Source: Marasmius tenuissimus (Eukaryota; Basidiomycota; Agaricomycetes; Agaricales; Marasmiaceae). Taken from it: a DNA stretch of 64,000 nucleotides. The translations under genes and the position numbers were made by a program. Positions 55,983 through 64,000 of the stretch are shown here, one piece after another (position 1 is the stretch's first letter; each line of letters starts with the position of its first letter). Below the pieces are notes generated by a model that saw nothing but the letters and a program-made list of their open reading frames with translations, was not told the origin of the DNA and searched no databases. The DNA is taken from NCBI GenBank assembly GCA_029532415.1, contig JAQOTA010000065.1, positions 930,001 through 994,000 on the forward strand. Direction: 5' to 3'.

Positions 55983-58900
55983 ATGGTCTCCAGCCTTGCA
56001 GCTCAGTTGACACAAAATGCTTCATTGAACGCCTCATTGCTGGTGGATAGGTCTCGAAGAAAGCCCACGGAATCATATCTCTTCACTGGAAGAGATGCGG
56101 ACCAATACGACCTCGAATCCATTCACGCGTTAGGTGTGAATGGGTTCCTTCAACTCACCTCTCTGGATCCGCGCTTGGCCACATATGAAGGGCCTCTTTT
56201 CTCCAATACAGCAAAATCGACAGACCGGACGATGCTTGCTAAAGAGGCCAACTCACAACTCGATGACTCGATTGATTCGTTCTTGCAAGCTCTTGGGCCG
56301 TACTTGTTGGAAGCACCGACAGGAAAAGTGATTGAGTGGTTGATCAGACGGTTCAGGTGCGCAACCGAAGTAGTCTCAAGTAAATCTCATTCTCTAACCT
56401 TGCGTTGAAAGGGTCAATGAGTTTAATGTGGAAGCTCTCATCTCCCTTTTCATGCCCTACCATGAGACACCCCATTTTGCCAAAATCAATACCATCCTCC
56501 ATATCAAGTGCGTTGTTTTACAAGATTCCAGCAGTTAAGAACCTAAACTGTACCTCTACAAGGCCCAACACAACTTGGAGTTTCCTGCTACCGTACAAGT
56601 CCGCGGCACAGAGCATACCAAGGATCGCGCTAGTCGCAGAGATGAAGAAGAACACCGTTGTCGCCCGTCAAATCGCCTCGTTTCTTCCAAATGCTATCAA
56701 GCACGAACGTACTCATCGAACATTAATTGCGTTCAATGCCGCAACGCTGCACGACTTCATCACGCAGAGCAAAACTCTTGATGAGGGCTCGCTTGCATAT
56801 CTCCTCCCAGCATTGGTAGAGCCGCTTCAGAATGAGACCTCAAAAGACGCAGTCGTAAGGAGAACTTTCGAATTCACATTCGTCCTTTTGACCAACTACC
56901 TCTCTATCCAGCTCGGAAGCTACGTTCTCATTGCGACACTTTCGCAACGATGTAACTTGACACCGGACGCGCTGAAAGCATTATTGGTGGCTATGATCTC
57001 GTGTGCTCAGCAAGTGAACGTGACTCAGGCGATGAACGCGCTCATCTCGGTTTGTGAGGCACAAGAGGCGCTCGAAGACCTCCCCACAAGCACTGTGAAG
57101 GCGTTTCTACGTATCAAAGGGATCAATGAAGAGGCGCGACAAGTTTTGAACTGGGAAGGATCAGAGAAGCTCGTCTTGCCCTTGTTGAATGGAGTCACTC
57201 GCCGGTATGTCTCGGCTTTCCGTCAGTTTACACGTCTAATATTTCCCAAAGACTGAAGGATGCCACCGCTGTTGAGTTCGCAGAGATACTCATTACAAAC
57301 ACGAAACTCCCTTCCTCAGTCATCCACCGTCTCACCCGACTTTTACTGAATCAGGCTGTGGCCGGCGATGACTTCTCTGGCACCGATGTCCCCAACGCGT
57401 TACTGGAAAACGTCCTTCAACGGCACCCTGCATCATACCATGAAGTAGTCGATGAAATAAGTCGGGAAGGGGACGATGGCGTGAAGAATCGGGTTGAACA
57501 GATAACTATCACTCTCACCATGGTCAGATCCTCGTCAAACGTTTGATCTCTTGACTGATATCAGCTTGCTCCAGGGGTACACATCGTTACGAACGGGGAA
57601 TAAATCAGAAGGCGCCGACGCGGTTGTCGCTTCCAGCAGTGCTGACGACACGATCCGAGCAAACGCGGTAAAAACGTTGCTGGAGAGATGCGAATCATCT
57701 GAGTATGAAACTGACTCGGTGTGTCCCGTCGGAAGTGCTTCAAATAAGGGGCTCACTGTTGAACAGGAATCGATCAATGCATCTTTACTGGCAAGGGTCT
57801 ATGATACTGCTCAATCAGTTCTCGAAGTCCTCTACTCGAACACTACATCGCTTCTCCGCGTGGTCACAAGGAGTCCAAAGATATACCTTGATTCATTGGC
57901 TGCTGCATTGTCGTCGTCGTCAGCGAAACCAAAACGGGCTGTCCTGAAACTTCACCTATCGTTCCTGTTGGATCATTTTCTTCCCAAAGTGGAGGGACAG
58001 GATGATCTCATCAAAGACGCCTTTCATCGATTGGTTTTCCCTTTCTTGCTCTATTCAAAGCCTCGACAACATACAGCTGATTTGGTTTGGGATATTTTGG
58101 ATCGATACCTGAGCCGCTCGAAGGGGTCGTCTATTGTGAAGGAGCTTTTGAAAGGCTGCGATGAAGCCAGAATCACAGGCGATGAGGAGGACCCGATCGA
58201 TAGGATGGCAAAGATCAATCTGGGCCTCGCCGCGCGGTTGGCTGGTAAGACTTTGGTGCCCTCAAACTGTGCTATTTCTGACAGATTGTCACAGAAAACA
58301 TATTATCTTCGAACAGCTATTCCGAGCACTTGGATACCTTGATCAACAAATTGTCCGATGAGAATCCGCACTCTCGGGTTTTCGGGTTTCTGGTTGCTAG
58401 AGCTCTAATTGGAAGACTGTCCGGAGAGCATCAAGTAGTCGCGGCCCAGCGAATTCTAACCTCATTCGACAAGGGACAGATCACCTTAGTTGAGGAACGG
58501 TCAGAGGACATAAGCGAGGTCCGCATCATGATCTAGAGTTTGCGTATGCGGCTCACGTTTTTCCTTTGCCAGGATTTGAAAAACATTGGTCGCAATCTGG
58601 TATTGAAGCCCAACAGCAAGACCACATCCAGCTGGATCCAGGCCTCTGTTCTCGATGCCATAACGGAGATTTCACCTCCAGAAGGCGTCTCTGTTGATTA
58701 CATATCTTCGTCTCTTGAGGTGACTTTCTCTCTATGTGAAATGTCATCATACTCACTCTTCACCGGCAGCGAAACCCTGACGAACGTGGATATCGCTATG
58801 CCGAATTCGTGCGGGATGTTTACGAGGTATCGAGCTCCCTAGGCTCTTCGTTCCGAAGACATGTCCTCTGCAAGCTTTTCAAGAGTCTCAAGAGCGATGC

Positions 58901-61900
58901 TATGCTGTTCTTTGCTGGAATTTTCGCTTCGGATCGCTACGGTTCTGATAACCATGCAGAAATCAAGGAGTTTGCACTTCATCATGCTGCTGCCTTTGTG
59001 GAGGCAGCCGATGACTCTGAAGAGGCTGGGATTGACTTCCAGACGGTTATTCCTTGTCTTCTCGTTGCGCTGCAGAATCAGCATGCCGAAGTGAGACGGG
59101 CGGCAACCGTCCTTCTGAGCAAGATCAAGAAAAGTACCGAGAGAAAATTTGAGTCGGTTTATGCCTTCGACGTCGTCTACGGCAATAGCGAAGGTAGGTG
59201 CCCCTTTCGTGTTTGACGAATTGTGGAACTGACAAAACAATCCAGCCGATATCCAATATTTGGCGCAAGAGGATACCAAGAAGTACATGGCTGTGTTGTC
59301 CAACCATGTCGAACACTTCCTACATGACTCGCACTACGTTCGGGTGTTCCACAAGGACAATCTCGCCCGCTCCTCCAGCGATTCAAAGAAGGAGACGAGG
59401 TAAAAATTACTTCGGGTCATACTGGCCTCGTAGCTGATTCTTTTTGAGCAGCTATAAACATCGCGTTCTATGCTACCTTCTTTCTCACATTCGTGCTCTT
59501 ACCGAGGCGTCTGCCCAATTTACCTTACTAGACATCATCCAGGATGTCTCCGACAAATCCAAGGTCGAAATGCTTTTACCAATGGCGCAGCAGATTACTT
59601 TGATCATCGGCGCAGGGTCCAATAGTTATGGCTCCTACCTAAGGGAGATCGCCAAACTGGTTGCCAGCGCGTTTGATGTATCCGTTACCGCAGAGTTGAA
59701 CGAGAAACCTGCAGTGTGGGACACCTTTGTACAGGTTGTGAACGCTTCTGTGAAATTCGGTATGTTTTCCCATATTCCAGGATAGGCCTACCTTCAACTC
59801 GTCCCATAGCCGACTCTCCGATGAGCTTGGTCGTCGCAGAAAGATTGAAAAAGGACCTTTTCTCCGAACTTGAACGGGAACGGAAGGTGTACCTATGCAC
59901 GAGCCTCATCGAACTCGGTTCAGGTGGAGATTCTAATGCCGTGCGTAGCTTTACCTCCCCGCTATTCCTATGAGCTAAGACGTTGCTCCACAGCAAATCT
60001 ATGTTAAGAACCTGTTGTCGAGCGTACTGCAAGAGGCACCCGTCATCGTGCACCTTCTTGACTCTCTTCGGATGGAGATTGTTGACGGCCCGCGCTCGAG
60101 TAAACGGGCGAGATTATCAGAGTCAGTTCACCAACGTATCATCACCACTCATGGTTAACACATCGATAGCAGACCCAAAGAGCCTGCGGACGTTTTGTTA
60201 CGTCTCGGTCTCCTGGCAGAAGTTCTGGGTTCAATATCCCTACCAGGCTCGCTTGATTTGATTTCCCATCTATTGGAGACCTTGAGCAGAGTCATGCAGT
60301 CCGATTCCCCTGCGCGCGCGGACGTCACGTTCATACAACAGTCGCTGATGTCGGCCATCGACAGCACTGCTGAGAAAGTCAAGGTGGGCCTTCCGTCACC
60401 CTCATAACCTCATAACGTCCACAAAAATCTCAATATCGACTTCGCAGGAGATGTCCAATTTGGCACCGAATGCCATCAGGATAGACATTCTTGTGGAGCT
60501 CATTCGAGGTGGGTTTGTTGATCTCGATGGCCCGGAAACTTCTCTCATCCTCAAACTTTAGTCACCGAGAATCCTCAAACTTTCCACCAAGCCTTGCTGC
60601 TCATAGCCAGTCTTGCGCGTTTAGCTCCCGACTCGGTACTGCACAACATCATGCCGGTCTTCACTTTCATGGGTTCCAACGTCTTCCATCGTGACGATGC
60701 GTACAGCTTCGCGGTAGTACAAAAGGCAAGTACCGCGTCGACCCTCTTGACAAAAGTCTTTCTGACATGATGTACTACAGACTGTCGACAGCGTTGTCCC
60801 GGTGATGGTGTCGTCTCTCAAGAAGACTCACAATACACGTCTCGATCTCTATATCGCGTCCAGGGATTTCATTCGGGTCTTCACTGACGCCGCAAATCAC
60901 ATCCCGAGACATCGCCGCACAAAGCACGTTGTTTCCTCTACACCTGTGCGATCAACACTGACCGAGCCCCTTCCAGTTTCTTCGCGCATCTGGTGGACGT
61001 CTTCGGCCCCGCAGACTTCCTGGCGCCCGTCTGCTTGCTGTTGATTGAGAAATCTACGAATCGTATTGTACGCCAGAATGCCGACGATGCTCAAACTACT
61101 TTGTCGTTGCCGACCTCTCTCATTCATCATTACTCTCCGCTACTCCAAACTGCTGTACGAATACCTCTTCACTTCCTTCGTGATCGTGACTATGCTCATT
61201 AGGTGATTTTAGGCGCTGGTAGAAATGTTGCGCGAGGCGGAGCGTCTTGCAAACCGCGCGGTTGGGTTAGGTTCAGATCAACTCACCTTGCTTGACGATG
61301 CCTTGTGGGTACCTACGCTTCCTCCCAGGTATTTACTAACTCATGCGTTATCAACAGGAGGTCCGAAGAAAGCTCGATTTCCCCAATTATTTTAGGCAAG
61401 CGTCGCGCGCAAGCCATAATCACTTTTGTCGGTCATTCTGCGAAATCATTCGCTTCCTCGGAGGATATGGTAGACTCCGACTTGAGCAACCTGGTCTCGA
61501 TCTTGATTTCGCTCGCCACAGTCAAGAGCGGGCCTACACCAGAATCCAAGATTGAGGACGTCAACAAAAGTGCTCGATCTACGATGGACAGAGTGCTGTC
61601 TCTTGTACCGGCTCGCGATTTCATCGATGCTGCCATGTTCATGTTGGAAGCGGGCGATCAGTTGGTACGTTATACTATGCTTACAAAATTGAATCGGAAG
61701 GCTGATGTGTGCTCAGGTCAAAGCGGGCGCTTTGGAGTTATTGCATTCTCGGCTAAGCCGGGTATCTACCACTGTGCGACAAACCGTGGCGTCCTCCATA
61801 ATCAAGATCGCAGAAAGTATTCAGAGACTGCTTTCTCAGCAGCCGGAGAAATCCCTTATGGTTTCTGCCTTTAGGGCAATTGAATCACTCGGTTCGACCA

Positions 61901-63601
61901 TGGTACCAGGCGAGGAAAGCTGTTTGGGTAGCCTCGTACCCTCCTTGATTTCCGCGAGCAAAGATCGTGATCTAGCTTCTTCTGCCGTGTCGGCTTTGGC
62001 TACTCTACCGTGAGTGGCTCCATGCTCGAAAGGATCTCGTTATTTAACTTTGTCTTCACAGAGCTAAACTCGGTCCACGCCTCATTCCATTCTTCCGTGA
62101 AATTGTGTCTCAAGCAGTTGTCATGATGCGAGAAGCGGACAGAGGTAATGAACTATTTTATTTCCTTCTGTTCTTCCTTTCCGCATCTCAATGGTTCTGA
62201 TTAGATCTCGCCGCTGAGACTGTGAAAGTCTTACATGGACTGCTTCTGTCTATCCCAACCTTCTGGAGCTCCATTGAGTTAGGTCAAGTCCTGAAGCTCT
62301 TCCTCGATCCTGGCCTGTCATCGCACAACGAGTTGAGCGCGTTAGTGAAAGCAATCACAAAGCGTGCTCCTGCCAAAACCCTTTTGCCCACCGTTTCTGA
62401 ACTTTGGCCCAACATTGAGCGCTCGAGCCAACCGGTGAGATTTGACTTATGGTACTTACCGCCCTGAAATCTGACAGGCCTGCAGACCTCCATAACCGGC
62501 TATTTCGACGTCCTGAGACGGGCGATCCGGAATGCAGGCAGACCTGAAGTGCAGGAACATTTACGAGCCTTGTTCAGTGTTTTCTTATCCGCATTCGACA
62601 CTGTAAAGAGTGTACCGTTGGAAGCGAACAGTGTACGATCATCTTCTCTACGTTCAGTTCAGTTCTCATTCCCCCTCTCAGCAAAAATCCCGGGCGATAT
62701 CGGCCTTTGTTGAACTTGTGGTCAAGCTCAATGAAACAACGTTCAGACCCCTCTTCCGTCGCTTGCATGACTGGTCCTTCGTTGAGAGTAATGGTGGGTA
62801 TTACAATATTGTGCAAGGATGGCATCTCTGACTTTTCTCAGACGTTCCAAGAATGATCACGTTCTGTCAAGTTTATATCGGTCTCTTGGACTACTTCAAG
62901 GTACTAGTAGCAGCACTTAGGTGTCTGGCGACGCTCACACCTTCCCTCGTAGAACTTGATGAACCCATACATGGCGTTACTGTTGAACCCTCTCGTCGAC
63001 ATCATCAAGGGTTATATCAACTCCACCACGAATGAGATGGTCCTTCTCACGACTGTCCTGGAAACATTTGCGAAGAGCATCAGTTATGATGATGGTGGTA
63101 CGTGCCATCCGTCAACGACATCGTACCACTTCTCTAACCATTATTGGAAGGTTTCTGGCGGGATGAGAAAACGCGCCAGGTTGCACCCCATCTCATCAAC
63201 CTGGTCCCTGTCTGTGCGCAAGTCAATGCCCCAGATACAAAAGCATACCTACAAGATTCCTTGACGTCGGTGGTTGAGCATATTATTGATGACACACTCA
63301 TCAAGACCATCAACCTGAACATATTGATGCATACTCGTTCCGAGGATGTTGCCACTCGCATCTTTGCTCTGTCATGTTCCGAATCTCTTTGGAAAATGCA
63401 TGGGGGAAAACTGCTAGGTAAATACCCGAATAATCTTGAATCTAATACAGTACATCTGACATTCCGCCCTTAGGTTTCGTTGCTGAAACAGCAACGTTCA
63501 TTGCAGAATGTTGCGAGGATGAACATGATACGGTAGCAAAGGAGTCCTTTAAACTGAAGGATGCAGTGGAAAGCGTAGCAGGGAGTATAAATGGGATATG
63601 A
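55983..63601 (+). CDS. UTP10: U3 small nucleolar RNA-associated protein 10 (Utp10)
   Basis: A long HEAT-repeat protein of about 2,000 residues in more than 20 exons separated by about 50-60 bp introns. Exon 1 (55983-56356) has the unmistakable start [55 protein letters not shown] and [19 protein letters not shown]; exons 2-3 continue with [20 protein letters not shown] and [16 protein letters not shown]. Later exons hold HEAT repeats and the C-terminal BP28CT-type region; the last exons give [39 protein letters not shown] and a TGA at 63599-63601. Utp10 belongs to the t-UTP subcomplex of the small-subunit processome and is needed for rDNA transcription and 18S rRNA processing in the nucleolus. 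Not every internal splice junction was fixed. The gene ends only 45 bp from the convergent kinase gene. Confidence 0.93.
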
Positions 63602-63646
63602 ATATGAAGTCAATAAAATTAGTTTGCAGTCGGGTATATTCCTATG

Positions 63647-64000
63647 TCATGAGTCGTTATCTTCGTTTGCTTGCATAGTCTGCTCGATAGATGTGCACTG
63701 CTGCAGCAGCTGGACGATGACCTGACGCCCGCACGAGTTCTTCACAAATTGGTTCTGAGGGAACAGCACAAGATTAGATCAGTGTGATTCTGTTCAGACG
63801 GCAATGTTAGCACGTACATTGAGGAGCGCGCTGGGATCGGGGCGGGAGGAAGGAGGTTCTGAACACGAGCGCAAGAAAGTATGGAATTGGGGAGAGTAGA
63901 GTTGCGGCATGTCCAAGGGCGGCCATCGATTACCGGGGGAGCTATTTTCATCGTCAACGAACGGAGGCCTTGCCTGGGCCATCTCCCACACCGTAGCTCC
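63647..64000 (-). CDS. Protein kinase, C-terminal end (partial)
   Basis: Two exons seen (64000-63819, 63754-63647), entering the window from the right. GATVWEMAQARPPFVDD is subdomain IX of a protein kinase; RWPPLDMPQLYSPQFHTFLR, CSEPPSSRPDPSALL supplies the conserved Arg of subdomain XI, and NQFVKNSCGRQVIVQLLQQC closes the chain before an acidic end. The wording fits STE20/MEN-SIN-type fungal kinases, but with only the C-lobe visible the subfamily is open. Confidence 0.7.

Overview
The window is nuclear DNA of a filamentous basidiomycete, most likely an Agaricomycete. The genes are densely packed on both strands and are cut by short (about 45-70 bp) introns with GTRNGT donors, CTNAY-like branch points and YAG acceptors. 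The gene content also fits: F-box/LRR proteins, NACHT-type NLR remnants, a Dal5/Liz1-type permease, H2A.Z and Utp10. I saw no tRNA, rRNA, CRISPR array or intact transposon. All gene models were spliced by hand from the sequence. Where stated, exon lengths sum to a multiple of three and donor and acceptor phases agree.

Layout, left to right. 1-1703 (+): 5'-truncated single-pass membrane protein gene carrying an in-frame stop. 2085-3063 (-): small secreted LPMO-like copper protein in eight exons. 3869-9021 (+): very unusual GHKL ATPase / C5-DNA-methyltransferase fusion whose catalytic cysteine appears lost. 10334-11622 (+): secreted/membrane protein. 11727-14518 (-): F-box protein. 15453-16622 (+): SR-type RNA-binding protein. 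17017-19964 (-): mitochondrial PPR-like protein. 20849-22262 (+) and 23147-24356 (-): convergent pair of paralogous F-box/LRR proteins. 24933-26419 (+): mitochondrial TPR protein. 27728-29056 (+): single-pass membrane protein with a PY motif.

29.6-36.7 kb is a rearranged accessory island. It holds two copies of an unrecognised gene family (one a pseudogene), a gene for a helical cell-death-like domain followed by an Asn/Gly-rich amyloid-like motif, a scrambled partial copy of the neighbouring FAD oxidoreductase, and the C-terminal half of an NLR lacking its NACHT domain. The order and strand of the helical-domain gene and the NLR tail suggest one NLR locus that was split.

36704-38296 (-) and 38931-41028 (+) are a divergent FAD-dependent amine/amino-acid oxidoreductase and a Dal5/Liz1-type transporter, possibly one uptake/catabolism module. 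41611-45206 (-) is a KIN4-like kinase. Then come a secreted acetoacetate-decarboxylase-like protein (47204-48444, +), histone H2A.Z (48823-49373, -), a CsbD-like stress protein (50396-51103, +), a secreted nucleoside-permease-family protein (51855-53140, +), an F-box gene with an in-frame stop (53808-55746, +), UTP10 (55983-63601, +) and the 3' end of a protein kinase gene (63647-64000, -).
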